Shown here piece after piece: positions 1 to 11,105 of a stretch of 64,000 nt of DNA. A model generated the notes under the pieces. That model ran no database searches and was not told the origin of the DNA. It worked only from the letters and a program-made list of their open reading frames with translations. The stretch is from Keithomyces neogunnii (lineage: Eukaryota > Ascomycota > Sordariomycetes > Hypocreales > Clavicipitaceae), in NCBI GenBank assembly GCA_020975405.1, contig JAIOWQ010000004.1, positions 1,178,001-1,242,000 of the forward strand, written 5' to 3'. The position numbers were made by a program, and so were the translations under genes. Position 1 is the stretch's first letter; the number at the start of each line of letters is the position of its first letter.

Positions 1-612
1 GTAAATTTACCAAATTGTTCAGTCCCTGCCGTGTCGAGACTGAAGGTGCTTGGTCAGCGAGGGTGTTTTCAACGACAAGTCTGCGAGATGCGCGGCGCAA
101 AACTCACATTTCTAAAACGACTTGGCGGCCCTATACCCACGCCGTCGGTTAGATACAGTGGCGTCGATGTAGACCCGGGCTGACTCACATCAACTTGGAT
201 CTGCGTTCGATATGAATCCTCAATAGTAGGATCGTAGCTCTCGATCCACTCGTTGTGAACAAATTGCGCTAGCAAGGCGTTAGTTTGGAGAGTTTTAAGA
301 TAAAGGGGAACAAGAAAGGTCTTGTTTTGGTCATCGTACCAGTCAGACAGCTTTTGCCTACGCCTCCTACACGACAGATTGGGCGTCAGGTGAGGCTGCA
401 CATTAAAAGGGGCAGATTGGGTGGGCGTGAACGAACCGGCTCCAAGAACGACGACATGAAGCTCGCGACTATGCCAAAGAAACATGTTAGTTGGGTGATG
501 CATTGGTTCGAGAGGGGGGGGGGGGGGGGGGGGGTTGAAAAAAATAAAAATAAAAAAAATGTCAAAATCATGTCAATAGTCACCTTGCTGAAATATTATA
601 TCGCGGCGCCAT
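1..612 (-). CDS. rsr1: Rap/Rsr1 (Krev-1)-type small GTPase, 5' part only
   Basis: Membrane-associated Ras-superfamily GTPase of the Rap/Bud1 branch, which controls polarity and budding or hyphal site selection in fungi. No single ORF shows it. Splicing minus-strand exons 612-584, 468-437, 366-340, 268-189, 130-108 and 39-11 keeps one frame across five GT-AG introns. The product has a GAGGVGKS P-loop, the effector loop YDPTIEDSYR and the G3 motif DTAGTEQF. Thr after DTAG is what Rap/Rsr1 proteins carry where Ras has Gln. The last exon ends at a GTAAAT donor at the window edge, so only about 73 N-terminal residues are present and the CAAX end lies outside. The first exon (ATG at 612, giving MAPRYNISAS before RELHVVVLG) is the least certain part; a start at the ATG near 485 is the alternative. 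Exons of 23-32 bp are unusually small. Confidence 0.87.
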
Positions 613-2931
613 GCTCGCGACGGAGTGAGATTGTGGTCAGACCAGAGTGCGGGGTCACGCAGACAATGGCTCTGTGTCTGCGACTCTGTGGCACTCGTCT
701 GCGGCAGCAAGGCCCTGCTGTGCAGTGTAGAGCTGGTTGCCAGAAAAGAATCAATGTTGCAGCAATCAGGGTCGGATCAGGCAGTCTTGCCACGGCAGCA
801 CAGACGCACTCACTCAGAAAACCCACACATGCACGCGCGCAAGACGGGGAGGACGACACACCTCCAGACTGAGGCTCCGAGGTGGAAGCGAGGCCGCTCA
901 ATTGATATCGGCTGCGGGCAGACAAGCCAATGGCCAAAACAAAGCTCTGGAGATGTTTCTGGCGGTATTTGAGGGCGGTGAAAGGGGGGGGGGGGGATAA
1001 GAAAGAGGCGGCCAGGGGTTCAGAAGGGACTGAAGATTTCTGGCTGCTGCTGCCGCTGCCGCTGCCGTGTGGTTGAGTCTGGTTGCAGGCGACTAGACTG
1101 GACTGAGGTGGTCAGACCTACAGGGTCTGGATCGCCTTTGTAGTGGCGGGTGGGGGGTGAGCCGACGACGACATGCTGAGGCTTGCCAGTTCCAATTAGC
1201 TAACGAGGTTGGTGACAAATATGGCCCGTGGGCGGCGGTTGTGTGCCCAGACGCATCAATGCACACAGACTCTGCGCAGTGTTGTCGTGTGTACGGAGTA
1301 GTCGAGCAAGCTTGGATCGGTAGCCTGTGTCTGGGAATTGACATGAATGATATAATCAATATATCAACATTTTGTTTACCCAGGGCCTTGCGACAGAAGC
1401 CCACGCTGGGGCACCACCACGTGCTGAAGCCGGGAGGGACAAGGGGAGAAGAGTGACTGACTGACCTGATTGGCTTGTCCCACCACACCACCAGTGACTC
1501 TTTCCATTCTCCCTCAGGGGGACGGCCTGTTGCCCAAATCAAAAAGCCGCAAATGGGCTTTGGTGACCTCCAGAGACATGCCCATGCCCGTACCGCGTTT
1601 GGGGGAAATAAATCTCCAGAGGGCGGCGGGGCAGGAGGCTGCCACCTCAATGTCATGGCGTTGTCGACCTTGGGCAGGCTCGCATCAAGTCCCCAGTCCC
1701 CAGCACGCAGGAATCGATGTGCGGCGGGATCATCAGGTACGTACGGAGGCACTTCCCTGGCGACCCGGCTGCGCAGGTTACTGGGCAAATGCGGCGCTAA
1801 CCCACCGCCGCTGGCTCGGTGACGGGCGCCGAGATACATTCATCCCGCCGCCTGGTCCGCTGTTGCTTACTGTACTCCGTACCCCAAGAGCATACTTACT
1901 TAAGTACTTTACATACAGCACATCGTCACCAACGCCGTGATTGGGCCAGGGGGCATGTCCTGGCCAGCCATTGACCGGGGTCTTGATTTCCAGAAACACT
2001 GGTGGCTTGTGCTCGTGCAGGCGGCGCCTTCCATTTTGGCCGTCTGATCCCTTTTTTCTTTCTTTCGCATGCCAAGGCCGCAGTCGTAGATTCTGTGTCA
2101 ATGTTGCTCAGCAAAGGTGACAATGGACCACCGAGCGCTTAGCAGCCCTCGACCCATCAGCCTTTGCCGCTTGTTGAAGCTCCCGGTCCAAGCAAAAAGG
2201 TGGTCAACATTGCATTGAGCATTCAACGTCCAAGGGCGCCACACCAGTGAGTGGGTCTCAAACCCGTGTGGGGGCGGAGGAAAATCCTTCGTCAAACAAC
2301 AGCGCTAGGACCCAAAATCGATGTTGAATCAATCACCAAAGTCAAACGGATGGCACTTGGAACCTTGCAGACCCGCCGTCGTCAGCAAAGGATCAGCGGC
2401 AGCAACTGGACATGAGCCCAACAGCTCCACCAAGCACATGCATGCTTGTACACACAGAGTATGTACGGAGTACGGAGTACATGTTTGTCTATACGCCAAG
2501 ACGCGCAAATCAGGCACAACAGCTAGCGCCCCTATGCACTCCATAAAATGCCACATTAATCCAATAATAGCCGAGACGGCCCCGTACCCGCCTCGCGGCA
2601 GTTGTACTTTTTTCCCAGTCTCCGTCATTGTCAGCGCCTTGCAAAAAGTGGCCGAACAAAGGCCGCGACGGTCCTTGGGTCCTTGTCTGCGCGCCAGTCA
2701 CTGGAAATGAAGGGGCGTGACTTGCCGTGTCAATTGAACAAGGGGCTCGACTCTGCACAAGACGGCGTTTGGTTTGGGCAAATGCCAAATCATGGCCAAT
2801 GTTCGGACGCGCTTGAATACTAGTAGATGACAATACCAAGTACATGTTCCCAGTCCCTCGCGCAGTTAATGCCGCTGCTCATATAGCTCCAATGTCATGG
2901 CATACAGCTGCACCCTTTCACTACGCAGCAC
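613..2931. other. Intergenic region, no gene recognised
   Basis: About 2.3 kb upstream of the Rsr1-type gene. Open frames here are short or compositionally odd and match no family I know. It holds a G-run near 985-996, a TACTTAAGTAC-type motif near 1893 and a CGGAGTAC repeat at 2463-2480. Confidence 0.6.
2463..2480. repeat. CGGAGTAC tandem motif
   Basis: GTACGGAGTACGGAGTAC: two overlapping copies of an 8-base unit. The same motif recurs in intergenic DNA at 24523-24557 and 37362-37374, and single copies lie near 28477, 33350 and 43322. Confidence 0.8.
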
Positions 2932-3504
2932 TCAGACATGCCGTCGTCTGTCGTCATGGTTGTGTGCGGTGGACTTTGCAACTCCCAGCGCGATTCCAAT
3001 GACGAGGGCCACCCCGAAGACGACGGCCAGAGACAAGGCCACGACGCAAATCTTGAGCCGTCGCCGTCGCCGTCGCCGCGCCTCTGCCACCTGGCCGAGC
3101 TTGCCGGCCGAGATGCTGCCGCTGCTCGCTGTATGAGGCGACGGGGGCCGCTCCCGCTGTGTCGGGGACGCAAGGGTCAGGTTCTGCAGCGGCGGCACAG
3201 AATCCGGGCGGCCATGCGCGTTGGAGAGCGGTTGTGTCCGTGGCCGACTGGATTCTTGATGCCGGACATACGGCGGCGGCGGCGGCATGTCTGGAACAGA
3301 CGCCGACCAGGTTGTCGGACCCGTGTTCCCAGGTGACGGATTCGAGGGCATCGGCAGACAGTCCGAGCTGCCAGTTCCGTGCACGTGTGCGTGTTCGCGA
3401 AATCCACCGCCCGGGCGATAGGGAGCATCGGGGTAGGCGGCGTTCGGAATGGACTGGGACGGATGGTCGAGGCCTTGCTCGACTGGCCCTTGAGACGAAG
3501 CCAT
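2932..3504 (-). CDS. Hypothetical single-pass membrane protein
   Basis: Not recognised as a named family. The 190-aa product has a long Pro/Ser/His-rich region (residues 1-140) with a PPPPPY stretch near 75, then a seven-arginine run at 143-149. One strong hydrophobic segment follows (about 150-176, KICVVALSLAVVFGVALVIG), with a short His/Arg-rich tail. This suggests a single-pass protein with the polar N-terminal part on one side of a membrane; the Arg run before the helix would favour a cytosolic N-terminus. I chose the ATG at 3504 (MASSQGPVEQG). The frame stays open upstream to 3702, but those extra residues look like leader sequence. No intron is needed. Confidence 0.6.
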   Translation of the reverse strand: MASSQGPVEQGLDHPSQSIPNAAYPDAPYRPGGGFREHAHVHGTGSSDCLPMPSNPSPGNTGPTTWSASVPDMPPPPPYVRHQESSRPRTQPLSNAHGRPDSVPPLQNLTLASPTQRERPPSPHTASSGSISAGKLGQVAEARRRRRRRLKICVVALSLAVVFGVALVIGIALGVAKSTAHNHDDRRRHV

Positions 3505-4628
3505 GGCCCAAGCCTGCAACAGGTCCAGGTATATCGAGGGCGGCGCTTTCGTCTCCGACAAGATGGATACTGGTACTGGTATTCCGTCTTTGCTTTGCGT
3601 CCACTTGCTAGATGCGTGGTTCCCTCCCGTCAAGGCCGCAGCATGTCGTCGGGCAATCGCCGCGCTCTGCAAGCTTGACCAGACATGTGGCGACGAGCGC
3701 AATACTGCAGTGCCAAAGGGCGCTCTGCCCGGGTCTGCGAGAGCTTAACATGTCAGGAAACGAATGTGACGTCGTCAGTCAGAAGTCGACAAGGAAAAGG
3801 AGACGAGCCGGCTGTCGGCGTCGTTGAGAAAACCGGCTGCGCCTCATCTGGGGCTCCGCTGGCCCGCTCTGGCCCCTCTGGTTCGACACAGCCTCGCTTA
3901 CTGGGTCAAGGGTCAATGCATGCGCACCGTTGACGGATTGTCTCAAACTTGTCAGTGATTCATCTGCACGCCCAATGCTCGCTCCGTCCATCAAGGTTCC
4001 ATTTTGGCAGCAAGTGCCACCCCAGTCTCGAGAACCTGCTGGCCTGCCCCCTTCAAAGCTTCAGAGGACACCAATTAATTACCCTTCCCGCTGCAACCCA
4101 TCCTCGAGCGACCTGCACCTCGTGCCTGAGCAACGCTGCTTCCGGCGTGATGCAAGGCCAAGTCACCATGCACCGGGCCCAATCCAGCTTCAACGCCATC
4201 TCCATCACGTCACACAACATGCACAGCCGCATTTCCACCTGCAAATCATGAGGCTTCTCCTTCCCAAGGGGTATATAGGTGTATTATTAAGTGACTGCTG
4301 CTTTTTTTTTTATCTAACGCTCACAACGCTCTTTGGCCGGATGGTGTGCATGCTGTCATGTGCTGCTGCTGCTGATCCTGTTTGATACATGGCCATTTCC
4401 TTCTCCACGACCCTGGTTCCCCCCCAATTACCCACTGCTCTTGAACTGATAATTGCAAGCGCGTGCGCGTTCCTTGGCCGTGTCACCGACACGGCACCGA
4501 CACGGCTCCTCAGAAGCGTGCTACGTAATACCACATTCTTCCATAGATTCTCTCCATTCGTCGTGCCATGTCCATCGCTGCGGCCCAATGCGACGTATCG
4601 CCGTCAATGCTTCCTCGGCCACGCGAGC
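3505..4628. other. Intergenic region between two minus-strand genes
   Basis: About 1.1 kb holding the promoter of the 190-aa membrane protein and the 3' region of EFR3. I see no coding signal. There is a CTG/TGC run near 4360-4375. Confidence 0.6.
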
Positions 4629-7600
4629 CTAATACGGCGGCTTGCTAAGATTGCCCAGGCTTCCTTCGCCCGATCGGCTATCTATACCCCTCAGGAGCTC
4701 TTGCAAGTCCAGAGTCTTGCTGCCCTCCTCGCGGAACCGTATAGAAGGCGACCTCAGGCTTTCGCCCCCTCGGCTGTTGATGCTGCGGAACCCGTTGACC
4801 GCCGAGTCGCTAGATTGCGTACCAATCTTGCTGTATAGTGAACTCAGGTTGGGCAATGGTGGCACGGGAGGGACTTCGTCGTCTATCTCGCCGTAATTTT
4901 GGTTCACCAATGGCCCACCATCACGATAGGTCGGGTGGATTGGCGACGGCCCTGCCTTGAAGGACGCCGAGGCCGAAACTGACCGTGCAAGGACCTCGCC
5001 CATGGTCGTGGGAGCATCAGTCTGCGAAGCGCCGGGGTTGAAGCTATTCTCAGACATGCTGCATTCGCAGCTAAGCAGGCTCTCGTCGCTGTCGTCCTGC
5101 GTGCCAGGAATGCCGGCGGCCTGCGGGGAAACATTGCCCGACAGTATCATCTTCAGCTGCTGCACCGACGCGATGCCGCATTTGCTGGCCACCGAATCTG
5201 CCGGCGACAGCGCGCTGGCGACGCTCGATTTGCGGACTTTTGCCACGGATGCCAGTCTGTCTGTATGCGTGTGCGACGTGTGCGGTCGCAGGTGTTGATG
5301 GCCTCTACGTAGGGAGGCAGCCAGGTGGCCGTTGCCATTGACGACTCCAGTGTTGATGGTGAGGCGATTCGGCGCAGTGCCAGTGGTGCCCGTCCTCGAT
5401 CCGTTTAGCGATTCCGACTTGCCAGCGGCCGTGATGGCAGCCAAAGCGGAATCTCTGTTCCACTCCAACAGCATCTGATCCTTGAATTGCGGCGGCAGCT
5501 CGTAAAACTTGTCGGCAACTGTTCCGTTGCCCGCGTTGGAATTGGCAACGGCGCCATTGAGGTTGCGGTTTGGTGAAGCCGCAGGGCTATTCGGCGGCGA
5601 CAAGTCGCTGTTCTCGTAGCTGGTGGCGATGCACTCGACCATTGAGCTTCTGTCATCAAACGGCAGGATTTCTTCTGTTGCCAGAGCCTCAAGGTCCCAG
5701 TTGGGGTGTGGCCTTGCTTGTCCGGGAGTTCCGATTTGACCGGGTTTGGGAGCCGGAACCTGCACACCCTCTACCCAGAAGCCCTTGCCCTTCCTCCTGA
5801 CGACTTCGTTGTAGACTGCACGGCCAACGACCGACGACTCAAAGTCAAACTTGTCCGACAGTGCCCAAAAGTAGCCGTGGCAGAGCGTTGCAATCCGTAC
5901 TTTGTGGATGGGGTGTTCAAGCTCCTGAATGTCCTCCTGGAGTCTGTAGATCATGGGAATGCCGCATCGGGCTGCGTTGACCCCGAGTTTGGAAACAAGC
6001 TTTGCGAGCAAGCTGTGCAGCAGAACAATGTCGTTGTCATATTCCACAAACTGCAGCGCGCTGTCATAGGCCGCGAGATGGAGAAGGGGCAGGAACTGGC
6101 AGCGATGCACTCTGTTGTGGCGCTCACGCGTCGGCGTATTGGAAGCGGCTCTGCGAGCAGCCGGGGCGGCATCCCGGGCATTCTTGCTGACGCGATGCGG
6201 AACAAGCGCGCCGTCTGTCGCAATCAAGTCGGTATACACGAGTTCGCGGTCCAGCCAGGTACACAGGGCATCCACATACGTCTTGCGAACGTTTCCATTG
6301 GGGTCTCGCAGAAGCCACTGGGTGCCCTCCCATGCCTGTATTGGAACTCGGTTTCTGGCCAGATCCATGTTGCCGCTGAGTCCCGTCTTGGGGCCGGCGA
6401 TGAGCAGGATAGCCTTGATGATTTTCAGCGCAGACAGCCGGCCCGGCGAGTGAGAAAAGTACATGTCCTGCAGACTCTGGCTCCCCGTCAAGTCAGCCAC
6501 GGATGGGTGGTGTGTGAGCTCGGCGCCGGCGTCTCCCTTTTCCGCGAGCTGCGTCATGGAAGCCATGCTCGCAGATCGGCTGTGCTTGATGCGGCCGACA
6601 AGGGCCACAATCATGTCAGAGACTTGATCGGCATAGTAGACGTGGTTGGCAAGATCGCTGGTGCAATTTTCCAGCCTCTCCAGAAGTTCATCTCGCTGGG
6701 CGCGAGTGGCACTCTCTTGCTCTGTATCAGTCTTCTCCTCGCTTTGGCTGCTGCCGTGGCCAGATCCGCTGCGCAACTGGAAGAGCTTCTTAATCTGCTT
6801 GACCAGGCCGAGCAGAACATCCATGACACTCAAGCCGATCAAGTTGACATCTGAGCAGAGCAATGACTGCATCATGGCAGTGAAGGCCAAGTGCTGCGGC
6901 AGGTTCTCTTCTCGCATAGGCGTCTTATTTACCATGTCAAGCGTCGCCACTAGAATAACGTAACGATCCTGCACAGGGGTCCAGCGCGCAATCATGTCGT
7001 AAAGCACAATGGCCCAGCCAGAGTCACGGGCAGACGTCTTCTCACTCATGACGACGGGTTCCCCCTCCGCAAGCCTCTTGGACACAAACTTGAGCAACGC
7101 CGTGGTAGCTCCATAGATCTGCGCGCGATTGGGGACGATGAAGATGCTCTTCAAGCATTTTGTGGCGAGGACTCCAGTCTCTTCTTCAGCAAGATTATCA
7201 ACATCCAACGCTGTGCCTGAGAGCGCGACGGGGTTCGTGTCGCCGGCGGTGTCGGCGGTTCGGACGGTGGCAATACTCGTTCGACGATGAAGAAGCTTCT
7301 CTGGCTCGGTTTTGCCCTCCATCTGAACGCGCTGGAGCAAGGTATCAAGAAAATCATCGTCCGTGGTCCACATGTTCTCGAGGATCATGGGCACGATGAT
7401 GTCAATCTGTCGACCAGGGATGGATGAAAGGGCATCCGATGCCGCAACATGCTTGATGGCTTCCAACCCAGCGTTCCTCCACCTAAACTGCAGGGGCTTG
7501 CTGACGGGACCCTTGACTGGTAGGTGTCGAGTCGACGCGAGCTGAGCGTATGATCGGACGACGGATTGATACTGTTGCAAGTAGGCATTGTCACCAAACA

Positions 7601-8159
7601 GGGATGACACGTCGTGGTGTTGGCAGAAAGCCTCAAAGGTAGGTAGTGACGACTCGACCATGGTTATATCCTCGGAACGAAGGATTAGGTCGAGGATCTT
7701 GAGGACGCAGGGCGCGATGAGGGTGGCTTCCTTGGGAGATTTCTCGACGAGGGCAGCCAAGATACCCAGCGTCACCTGAACATTCCTATAGGCGACGGGT
7801 CGCGTGTGGTCAGTACCTGGATGGGTTTACTCTCGCGAACGGCGACGAGGCTCGACAGATACACGGGGGGAGGCAAAGGCAACAACAAACAACAGGCAGC
7901 CCCAGGGAAGGAACAGGCTGAAATGGAGATGGAGCATCACGTACCCGATCCGCATGCGCCAGACATCGTTGGCAGTCTTTTTCTCAAGGAAGGCGCCAAT
8001 CTTTTGAATCTTGGATCGACGACTTGTTGCGTAGAAGAGCAGATAGCTCAGCTCGCTGCTGTTGGGCACGACATCGACAGCCCCCTTTGTCGTCTTTGGA
8101 TAGCACTTGAGCACCAAGACTTGATGTTTGGGCCGGCACTTGTCTTGAATGGCGTTCAT
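4629..8159 (-). CDS. efr3: EFR3, plasma-membrane scaffold for PI 4-kinase Stt4
   Basis: EFR3 anchors the Stt4/PI4KIIIalpha complex at the plasma membrane and so supports PI4P synthesis. Two exons, 8159-7945 and 7785-4629, join in phase 2 through a GTACGT donor and TATAG acceptor to give MRIG-NVQVTLGILAALVEK, a smooth family-like junction, and a 1123-aa product. The N-terminus (KCRPKHQVLVLKCYP) is basic with cysteines, the region that in this family binds or is lipidated onto the membrane. Alpha-helical repeat sequence fills roughly residues 30-600. The C-terminal third is Ser/Gly/Asn-rich and probably disordered, as in other fungal EFR3 proteins. Antisense ORFs over this gene, including one of 382 codons, are shadows. 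Confidence 0.95.
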
Positions 8160-9701
8160 GGCGCCGGCGGGATGCGGTGGAGGTCGCCTCCCCGGGGCGA
8201 CGGGAGTCTATCGCGAGGTCGAAAAGGTGACGTTTTCGGGACGCGCACAGGGGGGGCGCTCCAGAGTAGGCCTGGTTACTGCAGCCTGACGAGAACAGGT
8301 TGAAGAATCATGGAGGAGGGAGGATCTGCTGGAGAGAAGGGGGGGGGAGAGGCGGAATAAGGCGGGATGTCGTGGAGATGTTGCTGAGGGAGGCCGATGC
8401 AGCTGGGGCGAATCGTGCTATGACGAGGTGTAACTGACGATGGGCCTCATTTATTATTATGGATGGATGATGACTTTCCATTTTCCAGGTTTCCGTCGCC
8501 AGGAGGTCGTCCACCTGTGGCCAGGTGTGGTTTAGCGTCCTCTTGTCTTTCCCTGGTCCCCAATCAGACTTGTGTGGAGCCTGGGAAAGGCGTCGGGCAT
8601 GTACGGATGGATATGTACCCTTCAGTCTTGCCAAAGTCGCAAGTCTGACCAGATACGTACCTAGGTACTCCGTTAAGTACTTTACGTACCCAGGCATTCT
8701 TGCAGAACGGAGCCGGGCAAAGTGTGGTGTCCTGTTTCCACTTGCACCATCTGATGGGGGCGGAACTTGAAGGTACCGCTACACGCGCCAGTTGCCTGAA
8801 TGACAAAGGGAGACAAGGGAGGGGAGCCTCTTATTGCAGTGCTGGCACAAACTTAGAGCTTGGCCCAGGCTTCAAGTTTCATTGCCAGCGGCCGGTGCCT
8901 CTTCTGGCTGTGGCAATGGCAGCAGAATCCATCTATATTAAGACAGCGGGAGACTGCAAAGACACATGGCTTTCACCAGGGGCTTTGGCTTTTGTCCTTT
9001 CCGTTTTGCATTAGCCAGACATGACGGGCGAGAGTCTGCCTGAACCATGGGCGGCGGATGGGTGGATGGGTGGATGGATGGATGGATGCAGGCAAGAGCG
9101 GCCTGGTTGTGCAGACATCGTCATGCCCACCTGGCACCTGCAGTTAAATGAACACAGTTTGGGGGCGCGCGGCGCCAAAGTCAGAGATTGAGAGAGACCA
9201 GCTTGGCTCCTTTGGAAGCAGAACTGCTGCAGCGCCCGGGGAGCGTTTGGGTTTTCCTTCTGCAATCACCTGCCAGCGCCAAGGCGGTCCAAAGTCGGGA
9301 GTCGGGAGTCGTCGACCCCTCAGTTGAAATGCATTCGGTACTTCACATGGGCAAACTGGCACGTCACAATCCGCAGCTGCCTCGGCGCGCCTGTCTTTTT
9401 GACGTGTCCTCTGTCCCCGGCCTATCGGATCCTCGATGCTCTTCTGGGATAGCTCGATCTGGGCTCAATACCTTTGTTGGTTTGTGTGCTACGTAATACT
9501 ACTTGCTGTACGGAGTGGGAGGGTCAGCTTCCCCATGGGTCTCGTCTCGGCTTACCCTACAGTGCACGTGGCTTCGCACGCAACTGTCCTTAGTCTTTGG
9601 TTGGGTTGGTTGGGGGCGGAGATGAGAGGGTTGTTTCCCTTTTCGGCAACCGTGGATATCATCTGGACAACCCCACAAGCGCAGTCAAGCTTGCCATGTT
9701 T

Positions 9702-9728
9702 TCATGTTTGTCATGTTTGTCATGTTTG
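9702..9728. repeat. TCATGTTTG x3 minisatellite
   Basis: Three perfect 9-base units in tandem in intergenic DNA. Confidence 0.85.
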
Positions 9729-10098
9729 GCCTGATGCAGCTTTTCCCCGACAAGAGAAACAGAGTCGGCAACCCCCCCCCCTCCCCCGTTCCAGCTAGGC
9801 TTGTTTATCACTTGACCTGATTAGGCGACGGTATCCCGTTCTTGTTTCCGGATCGAGATTGTCCATGTGGCTATTGATGGCAAAGTCATGGCTAGTGCAA
9901 TGCAAAGGGGCGACGCTCGCCACGTCTCTCTCATGAGCCGCCGAAACTTGGATTTCTAATATTAAACAACCAACTCGCCTTTTCAAGTTCCCAACTATGG
10001 ACTTGCGGATTGGAGGATGAGCTCGCACAAGCATGAGGGGAGAATATTTTCCCCTTGTTTTGGTGGCGGGACCGCCCAGACCTGAGTCAAGCCATGGT

Positions 10099-10122
10099 GG
10101 AAATACGGAAATACGGAAATAC
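10099..10122. repeat. GGAAATAC x3 minisatellite
   Basis: Three perfect 8-base units in tandem, intergenic. Confidence 0.85.
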
Positions 10123-11105
10123 TCAGCATGATAAACCAATAAGTCTTTACAAGGTTATTCGTTGATGCGTGTGCAACTGCGTGTGCAACCTCGACACCGA
10201 TCAAGCAGGATCAGGAAATTATGGAACGAGCCAAGTCCTTGTTGACCACTTGGCACGCAACGTTGTACAACTTGTCAACATGTTTGCTCGTGGCGCGAAG
10301 GATCAACTCGCAGAACCACAACAAGACGCATCTACCGTCAAGTCACGCGTTAAACATCCGACAAGGTTCATGGAGAGCATTGCCGACGCAAAGCTCAGGT
10401 CACCGTCTCTGCCCAACTCCACATTCTCGTCGCCGAGAATCAGAGAGCGTCTGCAAGGCAACCCGCGACGGGGTCGAGATGGATGGAGTTCAACAAACGG
10501 CTCGTGGCCAGCCGATTTTTACATGCCTGTGTTGCTGCATAGGAATCGGCAATCAAATAATACCCGACGCATAAACTAATAGGTGCCGAATTACATGACA
10601 GGACCTTGCCGGGCCCCGTGCATTAATCGCGCGCTTTGCATCGCCGGGCCCCTGACCATATACAAGATATTACTGGCCTCTCCACATCACACTGCGGCTG
10701 CATTGACTACATTCCAGTTTCTTTACTTGTGATAATAATTTGCCCTTGTTACGCGGCGCCGAGGCCAGCAGAGCTCGCCGACATGGCGCGAGCCGACTAC
10801 AAGCGGCCACGATGGAGATGCTCCAGCAGATTCTGGGCGGGTTCAAAATGAGCAACCAATCTATTATTAATCAAGGGCCAAAGGATGAAGGAGGAGAGGC
10901 CTTGTTGTTCACAATGCCCGCTCGTCCCCCTATCCCGCCTCTCCTGCCTCTCCCGCCTCTGCCGCCTCTCTGGTGCTCGTCTTGCCGGGTATAAATTGCA
11001 CGAGTCTCGTCGCTCTGATTCCTTCCTTTGCCAGACATACCAGAACAACCTGGAACTACTACCACCTGCCACTCTTTTGAAACCCCAAAGCCATAGTAGG
11101 CCAAG

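Larger units (their letters stand above)
8160..11105. other. Intergenic region, 2.9 kb, no gene recognised
   Basis: Lies between the divergent EFR3 and CAP-protein genes. No family-like ORF was found. It contains low-complexity DNA: GGAT repeats (about 9055-9088), three TCATGTTTG units (9702-9728), a C-run near 9774-9785, three GGAAATAC units (10099-10122) and a TTAAGTAC/CTAGGTAC motif near 8660-8690. Confidence 0.55.

Noticed and set aside
69..503. 144-codon minus-strand ORF taken as one protein
   Set aside because: It is an accidental read-through of several Rsr1 micro-exons and introns; the spliced model restores the P-loop that the ORF lacks.
1093..1839. 248-codon minus-strand ORF
   Set aside because: No family resemblance, no credible start context and composition like non-coding DNA.
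5706..6854. 382-codon plus-strand ORF
   Set aside because: Antisense to the EFR3 coding exon, which has clear family sequence.
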